Origin: Watersipora subatra
Lineage: Eukaryota > Bryozoa > Gymnolaemata > Cheilostomatida > Watersiporidae
Direction: 5' to 3'
DNA length: 64,000 nt
Assembly: GCF_963576615.1 (NCBI RefSeq)
Contig: NC_088714.1
Location: 41,262,072 to 41,326,071, forward strand
Positions within the stretch are counted from its first letter, which is position 1; each line of letters starts with the position of its first letter. The notes under the pieces were generated by a model, which saw nothing but the letters and a program-made list of their open reading frames with translations, had not been told where the DNA came from and did no database searches. The position numbers and the translations under genes were made by a program. Positions 15,101 to 22,400 of this stretch are shown here, piece by piece.

Positions 15101-15943
15101 TAAGGTATATATACATAAGGTATATATACATAAGGTATATATACATAAGGTATATATATATATAAGGTATATATATATATAAGGTATATATATATATAAG
15201 GTATATATACATATATAAGGTATATATACATATATAAGGTATATATACATATATAAGGTATATATACATATATAAGGTATATATACATATATAAGGTATA
15301 TATACATATATAAGGTATATATACATATATAAGGTATATATACATAAGGTATATATACATAAGGTATATATACATAAGGTATATATACATAAGGTATATA
15401 TACATATATAAGGTATATATACATAAGGTATATATACATAAGGTATATATATATATATACCTTATATATATAACGAAGAGCCCTATACATATGCTGTTTT
15501 CTCTCTCAAGGGCGGTATTTTTAGGGTTAACTATGAAATTCTTGTTATTCACATCAAATTTAAGAATTTGCAGACTTGACACGTTACATTATAAGGAATT
15601 CTATACGTCGAACAAATTAAAAGCTTTACCAAATTTTTGTTGTTATATAGAATTTACCTTATAGGTTTACGTTATAAGAGTGTCTACTGTTATCAAGTTA
15701 AGACAAAGTTATGCTAGACTTAATATCTTTGTTTTATGCAGGAACCTCCTATTGGCTCCAAGCAAATTTGACGCATATTCTGGCGCTGTCTTCCCAGCAA
15801 TAACCGACTCACTGCATCGCATTGAAGCAAATACTGATCCTAAGAAATGGGAACATGTGAGAAAGAACATGTCTATTGTGACCTATATCCTTCAAACCGC
15901 TGCCTCAACCCTCAGAAAGGCAACTGAGTTCAGCAAGGTGTAA
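87..15943 (+). CDS. NAALADase / glutamate carboxypeptidase II-like M28 peptidase, C-terminal 242 residues (six exons)
   Basis: Exons 87-177, 1959-2048, 9647-9818, 10100-10181, 11021-11113 and 15742-15943 join in phase with AG/GT borders. Seen: GSGSDYSPF and PRYTWD at the end of the peptidase domain, then YPLYHTVYET, whose His matches the zinc ligand His553 of human GCPII. The transferrin-receptor-like dimerisation domain follows, with VNDKLMNLQRSFLDPQGLPG and LLAPSKFDAYSGAVFP. Known: the family are type II membrane or secreted zinc exopeptidases that trim acidic C-terminal residues from peptides. The other zinc ligands and the N-terminal anchor lie left of the window. The Lys of the GCPII glutamate pocket (Lys699) is replaced by Ala while the next Tyr is kept, and one arginine-patch Arg is Glu, so GCPII specificity should not be assumed. 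MDPGF, LSDSLVLPL and the C-terminal region look nearer to NAALADL1; this is an impression from remembered family sequences. The introns are swollen by arrays and transposons. Confidence 0.9.
410..930. repeat. 11-bp tandem array (TGTACATATAT and variants)
   Basis: About 47 copies of an 11-bp unit. The flanks have TGTACATATAT, and the middle (about 660-885) has TGCACATATAT with a few TGCACCTATAT units. The variants are clustered, as expected if units spread locally. It lies in intron A of the peptidase gene. All frames stay open on both strands over long runs, which is a by-product of the repeat. Confidence 0.95.
1190..1265 (+). repeat. tRNA-derived SINE head (degenerate)
   Basis: GGGGCAAGTGGTAGAATG resembles an A box, and CTGGGTTCAAGAAC, about 35 bp later, resembles a B box. 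The spacing fits a tRNA-derived promoter. No intact cloverleaf is visible, so a SINE or tRNA relic is more likely than a working tRNA. Confidence 0.4.
1266..1958. other. Intron A remainder, no feature recognised
   Basis: Somewhat more GC-rich than the surrounding introns (about 1440-1740). No array, inverted repeat or coding similarity was recognised up to the polypyrimidine tract before exon B. Confidence 0.5.
1959..2048 (+). CDS. NAALADase-like exon B (zinc-ligand His)
   Basis: 30 codons in phase 0-0. The acceptor is GCTGTTTTAG and the donor is CAG|GTGAGT. It encodes YPLYHTVYETFYLVDHIMD; the His is the expected final zinc ligand and the preceding Tyr is conserved in the family. Confidence 0.9.
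2097..2270. repeat. 19-bp minisatellite CCCTGGCAGCGGTGTCTAA
   Basis: About nine nearly identical copies, the last two degenerate. It is GC-rich in an AT-rich intron and begins about 50 bp after the exon B donor. Confidence 0.95.
2312..2725. mobile_element. Long-inverted-repeat MITE (family with CATCCTGGCAGTCAGATCACC)
   Basis: The left arm (about 2312-2465) is the diverged reverse complement of the right arm (about 2575-2725). The shared core reads TTTTAACCTTGATCAAG, then a TTTTAATCTT-like stretch, then GGCAGTCAGATCACCTC. The same core recurs at 13600-13770, 24355-24525 and 32400-33240, so this is an interspersed family. Ends and target duplication were not resolved. Confidence 0.7.
2726..5094. 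other. Intron B, AT-rich, no gene recognised
   Basis: Short open frames are present (for example 3310-3666), but none has recognisable domains, and GT/AG borders in phase with the peptidase are not needed here because exons B and C join directly. No tandem array was seen. Confidence 0.5.
5095..5345 (+). repeat. Interspersed repeat starting with the CCAGCATTACACGGG motif
   Basis: AGCTGAATATCCAGCATTAC followed by ACGGGTAATAAAACA matches the starts of copies at 57852 (ATCCGACGTTGCACAGG) and 8208 (TACCCGGCGTTGCCCGGG). The following GTAACTTAAGCTAGTAA stretch also recurs near 57945. Confidence 0.55.
5360..6233. mobile_element. Pogo/Tigger-like non-autonomous element, 874 bp
   Basis: The left end CAGTAGGCGCTCCTACAACG matches the reverse complement of the right end (CAGTAGCTCCTATAATG). 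It is flanked by TA on both sides (5358-5359 and 6234-6235), the target duplication of the pogo/mariner superfamily. It has no transposase. The interior is homologous to 11693-12360 and 15470-15690, which marks it as the unexpanded relative of the nested element there. Confidence 0.8.
6700..6935 (-). repeat. tRNA-derived SINE, minus orientation
   Basis: Read on the minus strand, a tRNA-like head (GTAGCTTGGTGGTTAAATGC, then GGGTTTCAAATTC) is followed by a CACGAAGTAAGTTTTTCATT body and a tail rich in GACAGATAACAGACG-like sequence. Copies with the same order are at 7945-8095, 9178-9330 and 58140-58275. Confidence 0.6.
7505..7945. repeat. Arm of the CCCGGCGTTGCCCGGG repeat family (inverted to 8360-8645)
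   Basis: This stretch ends in GACAACGCTGGGCATTCAAC. It runs as the diverged reverse complement of 8360-8645 (shared ATCATATCATGAGAAAAGTG-type and ACAACTATAAAGG-type segments). A related copy in the same orientation is at 23335-23550. With the SINE between them the arms form a large imperfect inverted repeat. Confidence 0.6.
7945..8095 (+). repeat. tRNA-derived SINE, plus orientation
   Basis: TTTGCAGACCCCTAGGTTCC and ATGTTCAAATCTAG (B-box-like) lead into GTGCGAAGTAGATTTTTCAT, then TTTATTGCTATAACTGGACA, ending in CACTGAGATTTATATATA. This is the clearest copy of the body and tail of this SINE family in the window. Confidence 0.65.
8171..8360. repeat. 63-bp unit in three tandem copies, containing the palindrome CCCGGCGTTGCCCGGG
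   Basis: Starts at 8171, 8234 and 8297; the copies are essentially identical. Each carries AGCTGTACCCGGCGTTGCCC followed by GGGTGATAA, the conserved head of the interspersed repeat whose body follows at 8360-8645. The identity implies a recent duplication. Confidence 0.95.
8767..8820. repeat. GT/GC-rich microsatellite
   Basis: Alternating purine-pyrimidine run (TGTGTGTGCGTGCGTGTATG and similar), a potential Z-DNA former. It lies in intron B of the peptidase gene. Confidence 0.85.
9178..9330 (+). repeat. tRNA-derived SINE with clear A and B boxes
   Basis: TATAGCTCAGCGGTAGACTG (A box region) and GTGAGTTCAAATCC (B box) precede a body with TTTTAATAGCTGTAGTTGGA and a tail ending GAGAGATATATA. 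The body aligns with the SINE at 7945-8095. It could also be read as a tRNA pseudogene fused to a tail. Confidence 0.6.
9647..9818 (+). CDS. NAALADase-like exon C
   Basis: The acceptor is ATTTACCAG and the exon starts in phase 0. It encodes KFRAVAQVLSEVVRDLSDSL through ANNLTHDI, the first helices of the dimerisation domain. It ends ATTG|GTGAGT in phase 1; that donor is copied twice just downstream. Confidence 0.9.
9815..9916. repeat. 33-bp tandem triplication that includes the exon C splice donor
   Basis: The unit ATTGGTGAGTGACAGGGATA plus GCAGGTAGCTGCT occurs three times and begins with the last four exon bases. Identical ATTG|GTGAGT donors therefore sit at 9819, 9852 and 9885. Splicing at either downstream copy would retain GT GAG TGA, an immediate in-frame stop. 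Confidence 0.95.
10100..10181 (+). CDS. NAALADase-like exon D
   Basis: The acceptor is TCATTGCAG, the phase is 1 to 2 and the donor is CG|GTAAGT. It encodes EYFRHAVSVFQKDAEELTEQ and IRQLDTSR, amphipathic helices of the dimer domain. Confidence 0.9.
10182..11020. other. Intron D, no array or transposon recognised
   Basis: Contains a stretch rich in TCTCATCTCAGCGCCTCA-type phrases (10420-10620) that looks mildly internally repetitive. Otherwise nothing was identified. Confidence 0.5.
11021..11113 (+). CDS. NAALADase-like exon E
   Basis: The acceptor is CTCTTTGCAG and the donor is AA|GTAAGC. It encodes PYLVREVNDKLMNLQRSFLD and PQGLPGRPLYK, the most conserved signature of the family's C-terminal domain. 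Confidence 0.93.
12367..12825. repeat. TATATAAGATA/TATATAAGGTA array, left block
   Basis: Roughly 13-bp units of (AAG[A/G]TATATATAT), with length variants of the TA run. It is interrupted at 12826 by a TA-targeting transposon and resumes at 13955. Confidence 0.95.
12826..13954. mobile_element. Inner pogo/Tigger-like element inserted in the TATATA array
   Basis: The ends are CAGTGAAACATGGATAACTC and, reverse-complemented on the right, CAGTGAAACTCGGATAACTC, flanked by TA on both sides within the array. It is about 1.1 kb with no intact transposase. The interior carries a copy of the GTCCTGGCAATAACATCACC repeat core (13600-13770) and a hAT-like hairpin insertion. Confidence 0.8.
13148..13273. 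mobile_element. 126-bp hairpin MITE, hAT-like, with 8-bp target duplication
   Basis: A near-perfect palindrome. The left arm starts CACGGGTTAGCCGGGTCACG and the right arm reverse-complements to CACGGGCTAGCCGGGTCACG. It is flanked by ATGAATAG at 13140-13147 and 13274-13281. An 8-bp duplication is the hAT signature. It is the innermost of the nested elements, so the youngest by position. Confidence 0.85.
13955..15465. repeat. TATATAAGG array, right block
   Basis: About 110 units of AAGGTATATATAT with sub-blocks: pure TA units (13955-14760), TATACATAAGG units (14790-14890 and 15060-15150) and TATACATATATAAGG units (15200-15420). AAGGAATATATAT variants occur near 14515. The block structure suggests stepwise local amplification. 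Minus-strand open frames of up to 589 codons here are repeat artefacts. Confidence 0.95.
15742..15943 (+). CDS. NAALADase-like terminal exon F
   Basis: The acceptor is GTTTTATGCAG. It encodes LLAPSKFDAYSGAVFPAITD through ILQTAASTLRKATEFSKV and stops at TAA 15941-15943. Known family members end at the same place. A candidate poly(A) signal AATAAA is at 16142-16147. Confidence 0.92.
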
Positions 15944-16264
15944 AAAGCGAACCATATCTTTGGACTGATCGCGAATGGAGAAAATAGCACTTGGCGATTC
16001 TAGTACAAGAATTCTAGCTCTAAAAGAAGCAAACGATTTCCTATATGATACTTGCACTGATTTCTCAAACTACCAGATAGCTCATTCTTATCACTAATGA
16101 TGCATAGCTTTCATAACGGCTTTAATATTTTATATGCTTTAAATAAAACAAAATGTGGGAAGAGCAACCCAGCTGCTGCAAATATTCTAATAAATATCAT
16201 ATAATTGTTGGCACATAATATCAACTCATTTGACTAAAATTGGTCTTTTCATCCATAAACTATT
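15944..16264. other. Tail-to-tail intergenic region
   Basis: Only 321 bp separate the stop codons of the peptidase (+) and the GPR107-like gene (-). AATAAA at 16142 serves the plus gene. No clear canonical signal was seen for the minus gene, whose 3' end may run into the peptidase's 3' UTR. Confidence 0.6.
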
Positions 16265-16430
16265 TCATAGGAGAGTATTGCCAGTGACTCTCTGGCCAGT
16301 GTTCAGTTCATCACCCAATTCAATATTTTTATTCTGAGACATGCTGGCCTCTTTTTGGTCTAAGTGTTCTTCATCTTGGGCAGACACAAACCTCCTTTTA
16401 GTCTCCGTCGTAAGACCCGACTTTGTGATT
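16265..16430 (-). CDS. GPR107: GPR107-like exon 15 (C-terminal tail)
   Basis: The acceptor is ATGTTGTAG and the exon enters in phase 2. It encodes ITKSGLTTETKRRFVSAQDE and a hydrophilic tail ending VTGNTLL. The stop is TGA at 16267-16265. The tail is weakly conserved, so support comes from phase, splice site and position. Confidence 0.7.
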
Positions 16431-19400
16431 CTACAACATAATGTTCAACTGAATGCAACAACTTTAATAGGCTGTTGGCCACATAAGAATCGTCTGTACA
16501 CGCGGCAACAACATACATTTACATGGCTGGAAACTTAACAAGGAAAACTGGGAGCTATATCACAACTTACGGGATTTCAGGGTATTCTTCTTCGTCATCA
16601 GAAAACTCGGGAACTTGGAAGTAAGGGTTGTCATCAGAGGGTCTAAACTTACATCCGAGAGTGATGAGAAAAATGAGCACAGTAGCTTCTCCGAAGAGAT
16701 CTACTACCCACCCGCACTGGTAAGGAAGAATAAGCTGAAATATAGACAAATTAGAATGCATTCTATGCGCTTTTGGTTTAATAGCAACACAGATCTAACC
16801 TGCTAGAACAATTCAATACGTAGTCATTACTGTCGTACAAAATGTTAGGGAAAGGGCGGCAAACATACACATGTTCTGCAACTTGTTGACTGGCCAAAAC
16901 AGTGGAGTGTCAGCAAAAGTGAGGGCTGTCAATATTAGAGAATATACGGAGTTCCATAAGTTTGGGCTCTATTAGATGATTGTAACCCACAAGTACTTAT
17001 GTTTGATCTTCCCATGATATCATATTATCATGACATGATATCACATAAGCACCATCCATAATATCATATTATAATTATATCTATGATATTATATTAAGAT
17101 ATAACATAACAACCAAAAACTCGCTTGACTTGCGGATGACTTGTGGATCGACGCCAACTTGCAGATTAACTGCGTCATGAAAACAGTGATTGCAGCCATC
17201 GTAAATAGAGCCGTCGTAAATAGAGCCGTCGTAAATAGAGCCGTCGTAAATAGAGCCGTCGTAAATAGAGCCGTCGTAAATAGCGCCGTCGTAAATAGAG
17301 CCGTCGTAAATAGAGCCGTCGTAAATAGAGCCGTCGTAAATAGAGCCGTCATAAATAGCGCCGTCGTAAATAGAGCCGTCATAAATAGAGCCGTCGTAAA
17401 TAGAGCCGTCGTAAATAGAGCCGTCGTAAATAGAGCCGTCATAAATAGCGCCGTCGTAAATAGAGCCGTCGTAAATAGCGCCGTCGTAAATAGAGCCGTC
17501 ATAAATAAGTTCATAGTGAACAAAGAAATAACACTACACAAAGTTATAGCAAACTAAGCCATGCAAACAAACCTCATTGTTTCAGATAAAATTTTGTTAA
17601 ACTCTTATTGAAATATGCATTTTTTAAGCAAGCCTAAACAACACGGAGTAAGTTAATACAGAGTAAGCTACTTACGTCGAGCACATAGAAGATTATCCTT
17701 GATATATAGATGTATGATATCACCTACAATAAAGCAGTTAACTCAAATAGTATAATACAGTGTTTTTGTGATGGTAAAAGTGTACCACATGTAGAGGCAC
17801 TTATACATTAAGGAAACGAACAGCACAAGACGAAATCTCCAATACACGACTACCACTACAGTACACGACTACCACTACAGTACACGACTACTTATACAGT
17901 ACACGAGTACCTCTACAGTACACTACTACTTCTACAGTACACGACTACCTCTACAGTACACAACTACCTCTACAGTACACGACTACCTCTACAATACAAG
18001 AATGAGATCTTCAATTAAATAGAGCAACCAATAAATGTGAAGATTATGTCTTGGGCACATGAGGAGGACCAAGTGGCAGAAAGCATTCCATCACGTTTAT
18101 AGAGCACGATGAAACTTACCGTTACATATAAAAATTTGAACAGGCGTAACTTGAGAAGATTTTGTGCAGCTTTGCCATCTATGTGTGACACGTCGGTCAA
18201 GTGTCTTATTGACCTATAATTGTAATGTCAAACACTTTACAAACAGCTCAATTTTATAACAGGTGTTTAGACATTATAATTATATTACAAATACAATATA
18301 GCAATCATAAAGCCAGCACAGAGGAAATGAATACACATGCAACATACATGTACATAGCAAATAACACATCGCATTTATAACACATGACATATAACATTTA
18401 TTGTATATAGCATTTACCATGTATAGTACACAACATATAACTTACATAACATATATACACGTACAATACTAATAAATCCCATTCTGTCATTGTATGTGTG
18501 TGCCTGTTAGTGTATGTAAGCACTACGCCTTCCCACACGCAATATCTTGGCTTAATTCGTCCAGAATTCACACACATATTCCATGCCTTCCAATGGGCTG
18601 CCACAATATTTGAGTTCAAAACAGCATCTGGTTCTTGAGAAGCTCTTAGACACACACCTGATTAGAAACTCAAGACAGCGCCTACCCATACATTGAAAAC
18701 AATTGCCTCCATTGAAGGGGTTAATAGACTGTTGTCATGAAAGCAGTGTAGGAATTTGTATTAAAAATCTACACTCATGCTGTCGGCTGTCTGATTAAAA
18801 AGAAAAGGAACTCGAGGCAACGCTGGGGTTAATACTAGTATAATATGTATCATCTACCTTTGGTATTAAATGCAACGCTGGGGTTAATACCAGTATAATA
18901 TGTATCATCTACCTTTGGTATTAAATGCAACGCTGGGGTTAATAATAGTATAATATGTATCATCTACCTTTGGTATTAAATGCAACGCTGGGGTTAATAC
19001 TAGTATAATATGTATCATCTACCATTGGTATTAAAGGCCATATGACCAATATAACAAACATAGTAGATAAAGCACGACTGACGTCATTCATGATACATCA
19101 CAGAGATAGACTAAAACATATAATACATACCATATGATGCACCATATGATAGAAAACATAGGAAAGAAATTGTATATCAAAGATATATACATACCATATA
19201 ACGGGCATTAGTATAACGATGCAGCAGAGCAAATCAACAAGAATTGATATAGTGTACCAAGTAGAGTACGCTTTGGTGGCCACCTCTGTCTCGCTCATGA
19301 TTACCTATTGGTTACAATGAATAGGTGAATATATATTAAAAGCAAAAGGTGAATAGCATTTAGGTGACATAAACGTCTATACACGCCAAACGACATTACA

Positions 19401-22400
19401 TAATTGTGATTCAGGAAGGGAGCTATATGGCGCCTTACAGTGCCTCGCGTTGCGCGTTCACAACTCGAGTTGAACAACTCGAGTTGCCGTGTTGTCCAAC
19501 TCGAGTTGCCGAATTGTACAACTCGGCCTGGGTTTATGATTAACTCGAGTTGTGTTATACGCAAAACCATAGAGTTACCATTACTCTATGTGCAAAACTA
19601 ACACGGGTTTGTAAAAAAAGCAAAGTGAGTAATTGGGGTGTCTCATTTACAGAACATTTAAAGAAATTTAACACTAATAAATTAAATATATAAACACATT
19701 TAAATTATATATATGGGTCGCGGTCACAGAAACCATGGTTAAGTCGCAAATTACGAAGTTGAGTTATTCGACTTTAAAGTTCCACTAACTGAATTTATAA
19801 TTTTGGTAAGGATTTTGATAACACATGCTTCTGGACTAATCAAAGAGTGATCTTTCTGAATCTGAAGTCAGTTTAGATAATAAATGTCTTAAAACCTCGG
19901 AAAAACCCCTTAAAACCGTTGCTATGCTAAACAGGAAGTAGGCCTACTGATAAATGGCGTCCGAAAAACGTAATCGTTTCTTTTTTGCCGATTTGAGGGA
20001 TAATTCTGACATTTTGAACACTTATAATGAGTACTTTGGTATTCCAACTGATGCCAAAAGCAGTGTAAGTAAAGGGAATGACCATGATATATTCTTAACC
20101 ATTCATATAAGATTTTTACAATATTTAATTATAAGAATAATTATTCGATTTTATAAGATTTGATTATAAGAAAAATTATTCGAATTTGCAAGATCTAAGT
20201 ATGAAGTTACCAATGATGTGCAATATGTTACTGCTATTATTATTTTTTAACATTTTGTTGATCATACTACGGTTGTGCTCAATATCGCAGCACTGCCAAG
20301 CCGTTTTCAATATCTGCAAAATTAGGTAATACATTTTCTTATAGATATACAGCCATTTCTATGACAACCAGCCAAAATCTGTTTAGATTTTTAAATTCAG
20401 CATAATTCTTTTGATACAAATACAGAAATCTAGATAAATATCACAACCTCTTAATATTGGTTGCTATGACGTTTTGAAATGCAAACAAAACTGTGCATCG
20501 GTTTTCGTTTCTCAGACTTTAACACCAGTTTTCTCTGCAACTAGGTTTTCGCACTGATGGTAAACATGCATTCAGTTTATTGACCACAAAATCTGTTGTC
20601 ATTAAGCTAGAATCAAAATTTTTTTTGCAAAATAATTGTGAGAATTTTCTCCTTCTGTTAATGCAGATAACTCTAAATCTTATAATCCCGACTTAACCAT
20701 GGTTTCTGTGATCATGACACATATATTGGCGATATTTGCGCATATTTATTTCTATACATATAACGAGACAAAAACAATTGTAGAATGTAAAAGCAAACTA
20801 AAAACAATCTATGTGGGAGGTAGGCCACTTCTTTTTCAAATGAAAAAGAGTTACCTCTCTAGAACCTGACAAAAAACTGAATGAACACCGAAAATGAACA
20901 TAGAAATTATTTCAACGGCATTTAATGATGCACCAAAATAGATTCCATATAGCTAGAGAAAATGAAACGATGAGATGTTCTCAAGCCGAGTTGTTGAACT
21001 CGAGTTGCTGTTAAAAGAACTCGGCCTGGATTTTTGATGAACTCGAGTTGTACAACTCGAGTTGCAAACTCGGCTTAGCATAATTCACCATTAGCTCTAG
21101 TTTTACAGTACATACATAGTTTAATTTCTATTAGCTAACGGGTGCCTATTGATATACCATTGTTAATATAACTAGATCTACGGTTATGCTACCGTAATAC
21201 CAATATATTGCACCTTACTTTTGAAAAGTCGCGTTGCGTGTTCACAACTCGAGTTGTGAACGCGCAAGGCGAGGCACTGTAAGGCGCCATAGAGCTAGGC
21301 TTTGATCTGCATAATACCGCATTGGGTGCGGCACATAAGCAAAAAAGTATAGAGTGAACCATATACATAGATATACGCATGAAGTACTAAGGTATAGAGT
21401 GAACTATATACATAGATATATGCATGAAGTACTAAGGTATAGAGTGAACCAGATACATAGAAATATAGATAGAGTACTAAGGTATAGAGTGAACCAGATA
21501 CATAGATATATGCATGGAGTACTAAGGTATAGAGTGACCCATATACATAGATATATGCATGGAGTACTAAGGTATAGAGTGACCCATATACATAGATATA
21601 TGCATGGAGTACTTAGGTATAGAGTGACCCATATACATAGATATATGCATGGAGTACTAAGATATAGAGTGAACCATATACATAGATATATGCAAGAAGT
21701 ACTAAGGTATAGAGTGAACCAGATACATAGATATATGCATAGAGTACTAAGGTATAGAGTGACCTATATACATAGATATATGCACAAAGTACTAAGGTAT
21801 AGAGTGAACCAGATACATAGATATATGCATAGAGTACTAAGGTATAGAGTGACCCATATACATAGATATATGCATGGAGTACTAAGGTATAGAGTGACCC
21901 ATATACATAGATATATGCATAGAGTACTAAGGTATAGAGTGAGCCATATACGTAGATATATGCATAGAGTACTAAGGTATAGAGTGAACCAGATACATAG
22001 ATATATGCATGAAGTACTAAGGTATAGAATGAACCAGATACATACATGTAGATATATGCATGGAGTACTAAGGTATAGAATGAACCAGATACATAGATAT
22101 ATGCATGGAGTACTAAGATACAGAGTGAACCAGATACATAGATATATGCATGGAGTACTAAGGTATAGAGTGAACCAGATACATAGATATATGCATGGAG
22201 TACTAAGGTATAGAGTGAACCATATACATAGATATATGCATGAAGTACTAAGGTATAGAATGAACCAGATACATAGATATATGCATAGAGTACTCACGTG
22301 TGAAACATAAACTAAGACCTGAAGAGGAAGAGCTACCAAGAAGAGTTTCTTCTCCTTATCACTGAATATATGCTTTATGAATGTCCAGCCGGAACCGACC

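Larger units (their letters stand above)
11693..15690. mobile_element. Outer pogo-like element, expanded by a satellite and two later insertions
   Basis: The left end CAGTAGACACTCCTACAACG and the reverse complement of the right end (CAGTAGACACTCTTATAACG) form terminal inverted repeats. The flanks (11693-12360 and about 15470-15690) match the compact 874-bp relative at 5360-6233. The roughly 3.1 kb between them is the TATATAAGG array and what has jumped into it. It lies in the last intron of the peptidase gene. The right flank reads TTA rather than a clean TA. Confidence 0.75.

Noticed and set aside
13813-15582. Overlapping 462- to 589-codon minus-strand frames (Ile/Tyr/Leu-rich)
   Set aside because: TATATAAGG array read in three frames at once; simultaneous openness of all frames argues against coding.
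16807-16895. Possible GPR107-like exon between exons 13 and 14
   Set aside because: Hydrophobic-looking minus-strand sequence with AG/GT borders, but it has in-frame stops; the real 48-bp exon was found at 17676-17723 and phases then close without it.
21354-22310. 318-codon plus-strand frame of 15-residue repeats
   Set aside because: 45-bp satellite in an intron, antisense to the GPR107-like gene. Only the conserved exon on the opposite strand at 22298-22436 is real.
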